64,000 nucleotides of DNA, taken from the NCBI RefSeq assembly GCF_009193265.1, contig NZ_VZZZ01000004.1:372001-436000 (forward strand), read 5' to 3'. Position 1 is the first letter of the stretch. Each line of letters opens with the position of its first letter. Source of the stretch: Marinobacter changyiensis (GTDB lineage: Bacteria; Pseudomonadota; Gammaproteobacteria; Pseudomonadales; Oleiphilaceae). The translations under genes and the position numbers were made by a program. This document shows, piece after piece, positions 44,745 through 54,010 of the stretch. Below the pieces are notes generated by a model, which was not told the DNA's origin, did no database searches, and saw nothing but the letters and a program-made list of their open reading frames with translations.

Positions 44745-47700
44745 CGGATGCATCCACAACCCCTCCCATTACCGAGGAGAAAGCCTGGGAACGCAGGCGG
44801 GATAGAAAAGCAAAAAAACAAAAGAATTCAGCGGCCCGGGAAGCCTTTCTCGAAGAAAGCGCGGGGTTTGTAGACCACCAGGCACTGTCAGCGTCCTTGC
44901 GTGCATTGATGACGCGGGAGGGCATCGGTGAATTCGGCGAGCCAGGCCCGGCTCCCGGTGTTTCACCGCTGTCAGCGCCTTTACCGATGGCCTTTCCTGT
45001 CAACAACACCAACCGTTGGGTGCCCATCGGACCATCGGTTGTCAGGCGGGGGCAGGCGGACGGTCGGCCCAGAGTGTCCGGACGGGTTCGCGATCTGGCT
45101 GTCAGCCCCGATGGTCAACGGGCCTACGCGGGGACGGCTAAAGGCGGCGTTTGGTACACCGGAGACGGCGGTGCAACCTGGGAGCCGCTTGGCGGCTGGG
45201 CCAACGAGCCCAGGCGGCTGGGTGGCAACACCAGCGCTTTTGCGTCCGGCTGTCTGCTGGTGGCATTCGGAGCCAATGCGGCGGCTGATTTTGTCATGGT
45301 GGGTACGGGGGAAATCGGGGCCGGCCAACGTGCGACCGGGCATGTGCCCACCCGCGGCATGGGTATCCTCGTGGCCCAGGGACCGGCAAACTCCGCCTTG
45401 AACGCAGACCCCTGGGAAGCGGCGACCGGCATTGGTGTTCTGGAAGGTGTTTCGGTCGCCCGCATGGTGAGAGTTCCCGGCTCTCCGGTTGGCGCTGATA
45501 CGGATCAGGTCATTGCAGCGACATCCGGTGGTCTGTTCCGGGGCACCCGGTCCATGGTCGGTGGCAATCTGGCGTTCACCTGGACCGCACTGCAGTTTCC
45601 GCCCGCGCCGACAGTGCCGCCAGCACGAGGCGTTGCAATTTCGTTCTCCGATCCTACCGACCTTTGCTACGTCGGTAACCGGCTCTTCGTCTGCTTCAGG
45701 CACACAGGCGTTGCCTTTTCCGATAATAACGGCAACACCTTTGCCTGGGTAACGATGAACTTTCAGCCGCCTCCGGCCGTGCCTGCCGGCAGTCGTTTGC
45801 TCGGCCGGATGAGTCTGGCGGTGAACGACGACAACAATGCCCTCTATGTGTTGGGAGAGGTGGATACCAACCCATTGGTCAACAACGCACCCCTCGTCGC
45901 TCACGTCTGGCAGGTTGCCAATCCCGGTGCGGCTGGCCCCATCGCCAATTCACTCAATAATGTGCCCACCACGGCCAATCTCTGGCCGGGACAGCGCGAT
46001 TACGACCAGGCCATCGTGGTAACGACCCGAACAACAGCAGCCGGGCCGCCGCCCGTCAGAACCGACCGTATCTACATCGGCGGTTCTCTTACCTGGTTGG
46101 CAAACTGGAATGCGTCTATCTGGGCTTTCGACGTCAATGGAAACAATCTGGTTCCTTCGCCTGGTGTTTCTGATCAACCTGCTGGAACAACCCATGGTGC
46201 AAACCAGCCAGGCCTCATAGGTAATGCTGTTCATCCCGATGTCCACAGCCTGCGCAAGGCCAGTAATCCTGACGGCTCCAGCCAGATCTGGGTGGGATGC
46301 GACGGCGGAGTTTTCGTTTCTCTGAGAAACGGACAAAGTAATACGTTTGCTGCAAAGAACGTCGGACTTGCCTCCATCGAATCCGTGTTCTGCGCGAATC
46401 ACCCGACCTCCAGTCACTTTGCGATGCTGGGGTGCCAGGATAATGGCCGACAGGTGAGGGTGGGCAGCACAGTCTGGGAAATGAAAACCAGTATGCAGGG
46501 AGATGGCGGCGGTGTCGTTTTCCACCCGGTGCAGTCACATTATGTCCTGGGGCAGTTCACAAGAGCAGACTGGGCCTGTGATCCGTCCTCTCGCTATGTG
46601 CAGCCGTGCATCCCCCCGAATCCGAACAACGTGACAGGGAGCGACCCAGAGTTCGCCGCCAGTAACTTCTATTCAGGAATCGACGCTATACCCCGTGCGG
46701 CTGGTAACCTTGGTCGAATTGCACTGGGGACCAACCGAGTCTGGATCACAGACAACCTGGGCACCAGCAACCCCAATACCTGGCGGGTTCTGCCTATCAC
46801 GGCGGCCGGTGTCTTTGTGCAGGCCAGAGATCCCCGTCCGGGCGGACGGGGGCCCAGCACCGCCGCCAATTTAGCCTTTGGAGTGCCTGCAGGCGGACTC
46901 GGATCAATTGTTACGGTGAAGTGGGCGAATGAAAGAACGTTGCTCGCACTGTTCAATCAAGGTGTCGTTCAGTACCAGGAGAGTGCAGCCAATCCCGGAC
47001 GCTGGACATCGACGACCCTGCTGTCGCCGGGCATGGTGGCCCCGGCAGCGCCATTGGTCGTGCCGCAGGCCACGTTTTTCACCGATATTGAACCGGTTCC
47101 GGGTACCAGCGATTTCTATCTGGCAGGAACCGGCCAGACCAGCCAGTGGACCCCTGCGGTGCCTGCCTCGCCCACCACGGCGGCTGTCGCCGCAGTTCCG
47201 CCCATTCCCGCACAGGATAGCTGCTATTACTACGACAGCGCAGCAGGAGGATTTCGACTGACCGGGCTTGGGCAGATTCTGCCCCCGGTGCCTCCGTCGC
47301 CCAACAGTCCTATTGACCCGGCCTACTCGGTGGTAGTGGATCCCTCCAATGTAAACACGGTCTACGTGGGCACGGCCTCCGCCGTATGGCGCGCCAACAG
47401 GATTGCCGGCAATGCCCACAGCGCCTGGCAACTGTTTGTAAATGGTCTGCCGGAGTCCACTATTCAGGACCTGAACGTCTGGACCGATCCCGCCGGTGCA
47501 GCGGGTTCCCCGCGCCTGCTTCGGGCGGCACTGCAATCACGCGGAGTGTGGGAAGTCAATCTGGCGACAGCCGAACCGACCCGAACCTACCTGCGGGTGC
47601 ATGCCCTGGACGACCGCCGAATGTTTCCGACGCCGATGCAGAACCCGAGGCGTCGACCGGCCGCGCCAGCGGAACCCTTTTTTGCCAGCCCCGACATTTG

Positions 47701-48565
47701 TATTCGACCGGAAGCCCCGGTTACCAACCCGCCGTCATTCCGTGGCTCCAATCTATGGAACGGCAACCTCCGCTACCAGCTTTGGACATTCCAGACGGCG
47801 TTCCGCTGGATCTATCCCAGTGTCATCCCTGACGGCCAATGGAATGACCAGTTTGGCGACCTGGTTGAACGGCATCGCCGTCTGTTGGCGCTTCCGGCGG
47901 CGGGTTCACGGCGCGTCGATGCGGCGTTATGGAATGCCGTGATGGCAGCGGCCCAGGATGAAACTGGCTCCCCCGGCGTCTATCGGGCTCCCTGGCAGAA
48001 CGCTGCTGTACCAAACTTCCCCGGATCTGAAATTGATCTGATGGAGACGGTGGTACCCCGACGAAATACCGCTAATGTCTGGCAGGTTTATCGAGAGCGA
48101 AGTACCGTGGATGTTCTACTTCACCACCGTGACACCCGGCCAGTGGCTGCCAACGGCGCGTTCGTCGTGCTTTTGTGGCGCTCCGATGCCTCCCGGAACA
48201 CGCTGTTGGGAACCGATTGCACCAACCTTGTGCCCTTCGCCAGAAGCCTGACGGGCGGCGCGGCGCAACCAACACCGGCGGGCTGGAATGTGCCGCTGGC
48301 CACTGATGGCACCCCTCTGCACAGAGTCTCGGTGCCTCTGGCAGCGCGCATGCCAAGAGCTGTTTCTATCAATATTGATCTTTCAGGGGTGCCCAACGGG
48401 CACCGCGTCCTGCTGGTCGCGATCGCGGGGTCAACGGCGGATCAATTTTCGGCAGCGCCCGCCGGTGCACTGGACCAGGTTGAACGGCTCGTCCGACACT
48501 GGCCCCACGCAGCAGCTCGCCTGATCAGTGTCTGGCGCAGGCCAGGAACTCAACTGTTCCCCTGA
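44741..48565 (+). CDS. Large BNR/sialidase-like beta-propeller protein, 1274 aa
   Basis: A 1274-residue protein. After a charged N-terminal region (about 1-40) comes a long beta-propeller of the BNR/VPS10-like type (about 90-950): WVPIGPSVV, then VSPDGQRAYAGTAKGGVWYT with an Asp-box-like GDGGATWEPL, FSDNNGNTFAWV near 325, and DPSNVNTVYVGTASAVWRA near 866-884. The C-terminal 300 residues are a separate beta-rich domain of unknown type. There are no sialidase catalytic Arg triad or signal peptide features that I can recognise, so binding rather than hydrolysis is likely. Start and stop contexts (ATGA overlap before, 15 bases to the transporter gene after) place it firmly in the operon. Confidence 0.8.
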   Translation: MTDASTTPPITEEKAWERRRDRKAKKQKNSAAREAFLEESAGFVDHQALSASLRALMTREGIGEFGEPGPAPGVSPLSAPLPMAFPVNNTNRWVPIGPSVVRRGQADGRPRVSGRVRDLAVSPDGQRAYAGTAKGGVWYTGDGGATWEPLGGWANEPRRLGGNTSAFASGCLLVAFGANAAADFVMVGTGEIGAGQRATGHVPTRGMGILVAQGPANSALNADPWEAATGIGVLEGVSVARMVRVPGSPVGADTDQVIAATSGGLFRGTRSMVGGNLAFTWTALQFPPAPTVPPARGVAISFSDPTDLCYVGNRLFVCFRHTGVAFSDNNGNTFAWVTMNFQPPPAVPAGSRLLGRMSLAVNDDNNALYVLGEVDTNPLVNNAPLVAHVWQVANPGAAGPIANSLNNVPTTANLWPGQRDYDQAIVVTTRTTAAGPPPVRTDRIYIGGSLTWLANWNASIWAFDVNGNNLVPSPGVSDQPAGTTHGANQPGLIGNAVHPDVHSLRKASNPDGSSQIWVGCDGGVFVSLRNGQSNTFAAKNVGLASIESVFCANHPTSSHFAMLGCQDNGRQVRVGSTVWEMKTSMQGDGGGVVFHPVQSHYVLGQFTRADWACDPSSRYVQPCIPPNPNNVTGSDPEFAASNFYSGIDAIPRAAGNLGRIALGTNRVWITDNLGTSNPNTWRVLPITAAGVFVQARDPRPGGRGPSTAANLAFGVPAGGLGSIVTVKWANERTLLALFNQGVVQYQESAANPGRWTSTTLLSPGMVAPAAPLVVPQATFFTDIEPVPGTSDFYLAGTGQTSQWTPAVPASPTTAAVAAVPPIPAQDSCYYYDSAAGGFRLTGLGQILPPVPPSPNSPIDPAYSVVVDPSNVNTVYVGTASAVWRANRIAGNAHSAWQLFVNGLPESTIQDLNVWTDPAGAAGSPRLLRAALQSRGVWEVNLATAEPTRTYLRVHALDDRRMFPTPMQNPRRRPAAPAEPFFASPDICIRPEAPVTNPPSFRGSNLWNGNLRYQLWTFQTAFRWIYPSVIPDGQWNDQFGDLVERHRRLLALPAAGSRRVDAALWNAVMAAAQDETGSPGVYRAPWQNAAVPNFPGSEIDLMETVVPRRNTANVWQVYRERSTVDVLLHHRDTRPVAANGAFVVLLWRSDASRNTLLGTDCTNLVPFARSLTGGAAQPTPAGWNVPLATDGTPLHRVSVPLAARMPRAVSINIDLSGVPNGHRVLLVAIAGSTADQFSAAPAGALDQVERLVRHWPHAAARLISVWRRPGTQLFP

Positions 48566-48580
48566 AGGAGGAAGCTGACC

Positions 48581-49300
48581 ATGGAATTTGATGCATTAAC
48601 TCTCGTTTTACTGGCGCTGGTTATCCCGGCGTCCTTTTTGCTGTCCGCAGCGGCTGGGCTTGGCGGATCACTGATCCTCGTTCCCGGCCTGATGCTGGCA
48701 ATCGGCACCCGGGAGGGAATTGCTGTGGCGGCATTACTTCTGGCCTGTAACAACATCGCAAAAGTGGTCGTTTACAGAAAAACACTCCCGTGGGCTGCTT
48801 CTGCGTTATTAGCGGCTGCCGTCATTGTCGGGAGCGCCCTGGGTGCCACGCTGATGCTGCACATGCCCGAGGCCTGGGTTCGCTACGCGGTGGCAATCAT
48901 GCTGCTACTCACCCTCGCCGGGGATTTTGTTGCCCAAGGGCCTGTTCGCAGGGTCTGGGCTGTTTTCCTGGCCTTCCTTTCCGGCAGCACCTCTGGTTTC
49001 TCTGGTACCTCCGGCCCCTTGAAAGGCGTTGCTATCCGGAGTCTTCAGCTGGAGCGTTTCTACTTTGTCGGGGCGGCTTCACTGGTCTCGATGGTTGGGG
49101 ACCTGACCAAGGCTCTGGTATTCAGTCAGTCGGGTCTGATTACCATGAGCCATTTTTTACTGGCAGGTGCTTTGGTCCCGGTTATGGCCGGTTGCACTTT
49201 GCTGGGAAGAAAGATCAATCGTGAAGTGGGGGAGAAGGGGTACAGCGTGTTGTTCTGGACCGTAATGGGCGGGTATCTGACCCGTTTGATGGTGGCTTGA
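48581..49300 (+). CDS. TSUP family transporter (TauE/SafE-like) inside the giant-protein operon
   Basis: A 239-residue inner-membrane protein with about seven or eight hydrophobic segments, matching the TSUP family (TauE/SafE), whose members move sulfite, organosulfonates, thiosulfate or other small anions. The first repeat has AAAGLGGSLILVPGLMLAIG (about 24-43) and the second LSGSTSGFSGTSGPLKGVAI near 131-150, the paired motifs of the family. GAAGGAGGAA precedes the ATG. It is the only membrane protein in the operon and lies 15 bases after the beta-propeller gene, with its stop immediately followed by the next ATG. The substrate is unknown; exporting a product or importing a ligand of the system are both possible. 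Confidence 0.85.
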   Translation: MEFDALTLVLLALVIPASFLLSAAAGLGGSLILVPGLMLAIGTREGIAVAALLLACNNIAKVVVYRKTLPWAASALLAAAVIVGSALGATLMLHMPEAWVRYAVAIMLLLTLAGDFVAQGPVRRVWAVFLAFLSGSTSGFSGTSGPLKGVAIRSLQLERFYFVGAASLVSMVGDLTKALVFSQSGLITMSHFLLAGALVPVMAGCTLLGRKINREVGEKGYSVLFWTVMGGYLTRLMVA

Positions 49301-49606
49301 ATGGCAGGCAAAAAGGAAGAGCGAAGCGTAGGGCAGGTCCATAATACCAGTGTGCAAACGCCGGAATGCCAACATGGGAAAGAAGATCGCACCGGTGAAC
49401 AAGACACCTGCAAGCCTGATTTTGATGAAAAAGAGTCCAATATCTCGCCACGACGGAAAGCGCCGGGACCGGAAAAATCTTCCCGAAACCGAGCACAGGA
49501 TTCTGACGAAAACCCCTCACAGCCTGCCCGCCATCAGACTGAACCCAAGGCCCCTGAGGCAAAGATTGACGACGATCTGCCACCGGATAGCGAGGGCGGA
49601 TCATGA
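49301..49606 (+). CDS. Small hydrophilic, disordered protein, 101 aa
   Basis: A 101-residue, highly charged protein without hydrophobic core residues, rich in Lys, Glu, Asp, Pro and Ser. It contains a Cys pair region (CQHGKEDRTGEQDTC, about 23-37) and is probably disordered. Its ATG follows the transporter stop with no gap, and its stop overlaps the next start by four bases (ATGA). Such exact packing argues that it is translated even though its composition is unusual. It may be a linker, adaptor or regulator of its neighbours; no family is recognised. Confidence 0.6.
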   Translation: MAGKKEERSVGQVHNTSVQTPECQHGKEDRTGEQDTCKPDFDEKESNISPRRKAPGPEKSSRNRAQDSDENPSQPARHQTEPKAPEAKIDDDLPPDSEGGS

Positions 49607-50820
49607 CAGCGATCGTAGACCGTTTCGAGCTCGACCTCGCCGCGACTGGCAGCCAGGCCGGAACCATCACCGAACCCAGCGTTGCAAGTTCTGGGCAAAG
49701 GGTAATGCTGACTGGAAACTGGTTCTGCTCACGCTCAACAACAGGAGGCAAAACCTGGGCCTTCATTGACCCCTACACGGAGCTGCCCCCCGCGGGCGCT
49801 GGCTTCTGCTGCGATCAACTTGTGCACTATTGTAAATCGCGCCGCCTGTGGATCTGGTTACTGCAGTTTTCCAAAGACGGCAATGGCAACCTGATCCGCG
49901 TAGCTGTCAGTTCATCGGGCAAGCCGGGCACCTGGACCTGGTGGGACACACGCCCCCAGGATATTGAGGAAAACTGGACTCAGGTGTGGCTGGACTATCC
50001 GGATCTGGCCGAATCCGAGGCCCACCTGCTCCTCTCATTCAACGTGTTTTCAACCACCACCGATCGCTGGCAACGAGCGGTGGTTTTCAGGCTACCTCTG
50101 GATCAACTGAAAGCCCGCAAGCAACTCACACGCAAAGCCTGGTCAACAACCCAGTTCGGGTCATTGCGTTTTGCGCGGGGTATGGGCAACACCGCTATTT
50201 TCACAAGCCTGAGTTACGGCAGCCCGTCGCTTGAACTGTTCCGCTGGCCGGACTCAGAGAGCGAGGTCTCGCAGGTTTCAGTGCCAGTCACCCCCTGGAG
50301 CGACGGCCCATACGCTTCGAGCGCAGACTCTACCAGCGCCTGGATGAACCGATTGGACGACAGGATAACTGCGTGCTGGCACTGCGATGGCGTTGTTGGG
50401 GCTGCATGGACAGCCTCTGCCGACGCCGGGCATCCGTATCCCTACGTCAGAGTGGTGCGTGCCGATGAGGTCACCAATGAACGAATTGATGAACCGGATC
50501 TGTGGAACTCTGATCGGGCGTGGGCCTATCCGGCCATCAGTCCGAACCAGAGGGGGGATTTAGGCATAGTGGCATTTTGCGGAGCAGGGGGACGACACCC
50601 CACGTTGAGTGTCGGGTGTCTCGATCCATCCGCAGGACTCTGGAGTATGACAATGGGTGCGGCTTCAACTCACCCGCCAACGGCACAGGCCTGGGGCGAC
50701 TACGTCGATATAAAACCTGACCCCCGGCGCAAAACCTATTGGATAGCATCGGGATTCATACTCAGGGGTGGCGGCGGCAGGGCCAACATCGTGCCACGGG
50801 TTCTGGTTTTCAAACCATAG
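49603..50820 (+). CDS. Sialidase-like beta-propeller protein, 405 aa, last gene of the operon
   Basis: A 405-residue protein with features of a six-bladed sialidase-type propeller: an Asp-box-like SRSTTGGKTWAFIDP (about 46-60), a Cys-containing loop FCCDQLVHYC near 68-77, and repeated Trp-rich strands (WIWLLQFSKDGNGN, TWTWWDTRPQD, WTQVWLDYPD). No signal peptide is present and the classical sialidase Arg triad is not evident, so it may bind a glycan or a protein. It overlaps the 101-residue gene by four bases and ends the operon, after which 460 bases lack a gene. It is a shorter, separate relative of the propeller at 44741, not a fragment of it. Confidence 0.75.
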   Translation: MTAIVDRFELDLAATGSQAGTITEPSVASSGQRVMLTGNWFCSRSTTGGKTWAFIDPYTELPPAGAGFCCDQLVHYCKSRRLWIWLLQFSKDGNGNLIRVAVSSSGKPGTWTWWDTRPQDIEENWTQVWLDYPDLAESEAHLLLSFNVFSTTTDRWQRAVVFRLPLDQLKARKQLTRKAWSTTQFGSLRFARGMGNTAIFTSLSYGSPSLELFRWPDSESEVSQVSVPVTPWSDGPYASSADSTSAWMNRLDDRITACWHCDGVVGAAWTASADAGHPYPYVRVVRADEVTNERIDEPDLWNSDRAWAYPAISPNQRGDLGIVAFCGAGGRHPTLSVGCLDPSAGLWSMTMGAASTHPPTAQAWGDYVDIKPDPRRKTYWIASGFILRGGGGRANIVPRVLVFKP

Positions 50821-51282
50821 CGAAAGAGGATTCAAATAAGCCCGCAACCGGTCGCAGGTTCCCCGAATAGCTCCGGCGCACTCTAACTGCTTAATGGGAA
50901 CGGCTCTCATGTTGCGACAAGGCGGGCACTTGGGGTTTTTTACATTGACTTTGACCCTTTTATATTGACGCATACTCTCAAGCAGCCTTAACTGTTATTG
51001 ATGTTCTCTATTTCGGCCACAGGCATGTGACCGGTGTGGTTTGGAGCGTGTTCTGGACCAAGTGGTAAGGGAAGAGATTAAAAAATCCTCCCGAGCGCAT
51101 TATGAAGGAAAGAAATCCAGCCTCAGATGCCGAATCCGTATCTCCGGAATAGGCTGACGCGACGCCCCATTGAGCAGAGTATCGTCGCAAATGCCGGCTT
51201 TCTTCCTCTTCGGAAAACAAGAAAATTCAGGTGGGGTAACTCATCGTCCCTGTCAAAAGACAGGGTAGACAGGAGAAGGAAA
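50821..51282. other. Intergenic region upstream of xoxF
   Basis: No gene is apparent. A 16-codon frame (51102-51152) is too short to support. Three TTGAC sequences lie close together near 50945-50970, the last followed by TTAACT after 17 bases, so a promoter for xoxF may be here. A small hairpin (51248-51265) stands just before the xoxF ribosome-binding site. Lanthanide-dependent regulation of xoxF is known in methylotrophs, but no known regulator site was recognised. Confidence 0.4.
51248..51265 (+). promoter_or_regulatory. Hairpin immediately upstream of the xoxF ribosome-binding site
   Basis: CCCTGTC-AAAA-GACAGGG forms a perfect 7-base-pair stem with a four-base loop, ending six bases before the AGGAGAAGGA ribosome-binding site of xoxF. 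It could stabilise the mRNA 5' end or tune translation. Confidence 0.4.
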
Positions 51283-53181
51283 ATGAACGGAAAAATTCGC
51301 AAAACTTTAGGCTACTCCTTGGCCACGGCGGTTTTCCTGGCCACGGGCACAGCATCCGTCGCCGAGGAATCGAAACAAAGCGCGGGGAAAATAGGCGGCG
51401 AAAATCTCATGGAACTCGCAGCAGATCCCGCTAACTGGGTTATGTGGGGTGGTAATTACACCGGCCAGAGATACAGCAAACTTGATCAGATCAACGCCGA
51501 AAATGTGGCGCAGTTGCAGCCGACGTGGACGTTTTCCACGGGCGTCCTGCGCGGCCATGAAGGCGGACCGCTCGTGCTGGATGGCACCATGTATATTCAC
51601 ACCCCTTTCCCCAACAATGTATTTGCCATTGATCTGAAAACCCAGGGGATCAAATGGAAATATTCCCCGACCCAGGATCCGTCGGTCATCCCGGTCATGT
51701 GCTGTGACACGGTGAACCGAGGCCTGGCTTACGCCGAGGGCAAGATTTTCCTTCAGCAGGCTGACACCACCCTGGTCGCGCTGGATGCAGAGAGTGGCGA
51801 AGTGCTGTGGCAAACCATAAACGGTGACCCCTCCAAAGCAGAGACCAACACCAACGCGCCGCTGGTCATCGGCAATAAAATCATCACCGGTATCTCCGGG
51901 GGTGAATTTGGCGTCCGTGGCTACACTTCCGCGTACGATATCAACGACGGCAAGCTGATCTGGCGGGCCTACAGCACCGGCCCCGATGAAACGATGCTGA
52001 TAGATCCGGAGAAGACCATCGATGTCGCAACCGGCGAGCCAGTGGGCAAGGATTCCAGCCTCAAAAGCTGGGAAGGCGACCAGTGGAAAATCGGCGGCGG
52101 CACCACGTGGGGCTGGTTTACCTATGATCCAGATCTCAACCTTCTCTATTACGGTACCGGCAACCCTGGAACCTGGAATCCGGACCAGCGCCCGGGCGAC
52201 AACAAGTGGTCCATGACCATTTTTGCCCGTGATGCAGATACCGGTATGGCCAAATGGGCTTATCAGATGACTCCCCACGATGAGTGGGATTACGACGGTG
52301 TCAATGAAAAAATCCTCGTAGACCAGGAAATCGACGGCGAAATGACCCCCCTTGTCGTGCACTTTGACCGTAACGGTTTCGGTTATACCCAGAACCGCGA
52401 GACCGGCAAGTTGCTGAAGGTTGCCAAGTATGATCCTGCGGTCAACTGGGCAAGCGAGATCGACATGGAAACCGGTCGACCGGTGCTTAATGAAGAGTAT
52501 GGCACTTCCGGCAAGGTCGAGGAAAACGTGACCGGGATCTGCCCGGCCGCATTGGGCTCGAAAGATCAGCAGCCCGCTGCATTCTCGCCAAAAACCGGGT
52601 TGTTCTATGTTCCTACAAACCATGTATGCATGGATTATGAACCGAACGAGGTCGCCTATACGGCGGGGCAGCCATACGTCGGGGCGACACTTTCCATGTA
52701 TCCGGGTCCGGGGGACATCACTAACCCTGTGAAGGAGATCGAAGGTGAGCGTATGGGCACCTTTATCGCCTGGGACGCAACCACCGCCGAAATCAAGTGG
52801 TCAATCCCGGAGCGCTTCTCGGTCTGGAGCGGTGCTTTGGCAACGGCGGGCGATGTGGTCTTCTATGGCACGCTTGAGGGCCATCTCAAGGCTATCGATG
52901 CCAAAACCGGTGAGTTGCTGTACAGCTTCAAGACGCCGTCCGGCATCATCGGCAATGTCAACACCTGGAGCTTCGAAGACAAACAGTACATCGGCGTTTT
53001 GTCAGGCATCGGTGGCTGGGCCGGTATCGGCATGGCTGCCGGTCTGGAAGATCCGACCGCAGGCCTCGGCGCTGTGGGTGGTTACAAGGATCTGCAAAAC
53101 TACACCCAACTGGGCGGAGTGCTGACGGTGTTTGCATTGCCTGACTCGGCGCTTGAAGGCCAGATGGTCGGCCAGAAGTAA
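51283..53181 (+). CDS. xoxF: Lanthanide-dependent PQQ methanol dehydrogenase
   Basis: A 632-residue periplasmic quinoprotein alcohol dehydrogenase. A signal peptide ends near ATASVA (about residue 27). The eight-bladed propeller W motifs are present, and the vicinal disulfide reads [11 protein letters not shown]. The active-site segment [13 protein letters not shown] carries the extra Asp two residues after the catalytic Asp (DYD), which marks XoxF and other lanthanide enzymes and is Ala in calcium-dependent MxaF. Methanol, and possibly other alcohols, would be oxidised to formaldehyde or formate, with electrons passing to the cytochrome c encoded next. AGGAGAAGGA precedes the ATG at 51283; the frame is open 52 codons further without signal-peptide character. 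Confidence 0.92.
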   Translation: MNGKIRKTLGYSLATAVFLATGTASVAEESKQSAGKIGGENLMELAADPANWVMWGGNYTGQRYSKLDQINAENVAQLQPTWTFSTGVLRGHEGGPLVLDGTMYIHTPFPNNVFAIDLKTQGIKWKYSPTQDPSVIPVMCCDTVNRGLAYAEGKIFLQQADTTLVALDAESGEVLWQTINGDPSKAETNTNAPLVIGNKIITGISGGEFGVRGYTSAYDINDGKLIWRAYSTGPDETMLIDPEKTIDVATGEPVGKDSSLKSWEGDQWKIGGGTTWGWFTYDPDLNLLYYGTGNPGTWNPDQRPGDNKWSMTIFARDADTGMAKWAYQMTPHDEWDYDGVNEKILVDQEIDGEMTPLVVHFDRNGFGYTQNRETGKLLKVAKYDPAVNWASEIDMETGRPVLNEEYGTSGKVEENVTGICPAALGSKDQQPAAFSPKTGLFYVPTNHVCMDYEPNEVAYTAGQPYVGATLSMYPGPGDITNPVKEIEGERMGTFIAWDATTAEIKWSIPERFSVWSGALATAGDVVFYGTLEGHLKAIDAKTGELLYSFKTPSGIIGNVNTWSFEDKQYIGVLSGIGGWAGIGMAAGLEDPTAGLGAVGGYKDLQNYTQLGGVLTVFALPDSALEGQMVGQK

Positions 53182-53207
53182 CGATCGCGGCCGCAATCAA
53201 TGGATGT

Positions 53208-53240
53208 GCCCGCCGCCGTGCTTCGGGGCGGGCTTTTTTT
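53208..53240 (+). terminator. Rho-independent terminator after xoxF, probably an attenuator
   Basis: GCCCGCC (53208-53214) pairs with GGCGGGC (53227-53233), with an inner CCG/CGG extension, and seven T residues follow (53234-53240). It lies 27 bases after xoxF and only 14 bases before the cytochrome gene, so partial read-through would give far more XoxF than cytochrome and XoxJ. Confidence 0.8.
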
Positions 53241-53254
53241 CGAAAGGTTATCCT

Positions 53255-54010
53255 ATGAGAGTGAAAAAACCCCTAATCGTTGGTTGTCTGGCCCTGGGCC
53301 TTGCGTGCACCGGACAGCTCAGTCTTGCCGACAGCCCTGAAAAACAGAATCAGGATAAATCCTCCGATGCCCGTTCGGAGCCAAAAATAAATGATTACAG
53401 CAATTTGGGTGAGGGCGGTTACTCAGGGCCACGACCCCAAGGTCACATTAACAAGAAATTCCGTAGTGCACCGGAGGCCCAGAAGGTCGCCGCCGCAGGC
53501 GCGGATCCAGTGGTGAATGACTATAGCGACATGGGCGTCGACTATAGCGAAGAACGGTCATCGCCTGAACCCAGCCAAGCCGAACGGACCACTCCAGCTG
53601 TCAATGATTACAGCAGCATGGGCGCAGAATATGGCTCGGAATCGGAAACAACCCAAACAGAGAACACGGACAGCGCTTCGGCCAGCCGGCTCGACCCACC
53701 ACGGCTTACCTATGCAGACTTGGCCACCGGTTATGAGAAATATAATGGCAACTGCGCCCAATGTCATGGCCAGGATGCCGTTGGTAGCAGTTTTGCGCCA
53801 AGCCTGATAACGCGTTTGAAAAAGCTTGAATACGCAGACTTCGTTGACGTCGTCATCAACGGCAAGACCGTTTTTGACAGCGCCACCGGAGGTTATAGCG
53901 TGATGCCCGCCTGGAAAGGCAATACAGCGGTTACGTCACATCTTGATGAGATATGGGGCTATCTGAAAGCACGCTCCGATGGCAACCTCGGCCCCGGGAG
54001 GCCGGAATGA
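53255..54010 (+). CDS. xoxG: XoxG-like c-type cytochrome with NDYS repeats
   Basis: A 251-residue exported cytochrome c. A signal peptide (about 1-27, ending near LSLA) is followed by a hydrophilic region with three copies of a short motif, INDYSNLG, VNDYSDMG and VNDYSSMG (about 44-51, 87-94 and 111-118), separated by acidic linkers. The cytochrome domain occupies the C-terminal 110 residues, with haem-binding CAQCH (about 166-170) and a probable axial Met in YSVMPAW. Position between xoxF and xoxJ indicates that it is the electron acceptor of XoxF. The repeat region is not part of typical XoxG proteins. The ATG at 53255 follows the terminator; its stop overlaps xoxJ (ATGA). Confidence 0.8.
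   Translation: MRVKKPLIVGCLALGLACTGQLSLADSPEKQNQDKSSDARSEPKINDYSNLGEGGYSGPRPQGHINKKFRSAPEAQKVAAAGADPVVNDYSDMGVDYSEERSSPEPSQAERTTPAVNDYSSMGAEYGSESETTQTENTDSASASRLDPPRLTYADLATGYEKYNGNCAQCHGQDAVGSSFAPSLITRLKKLEYADFVDVVINGKTVFDSATGGYSVMPAWKGNTAVTSHLDEIWGYLKARSDGNLGPGRPE

Noticed and set aside
27478..50820. Reading the giant operon as a contractile injection system, type VI secretion locus, Rhs or Tc toxin
   Set aside because: No sheath, tube, spike or AAA+ ATPase protein was recognised, there are no YD repeats and no VRP1-like protein, and the large proteins lack signal peptides or secretion markers.
51283..53181. Calcium-dependent MxaF-type methanol dehydrogenase
   Set aside because: The active site reads DYD rather than DYA and no mxaI is present; both point to XoxF.
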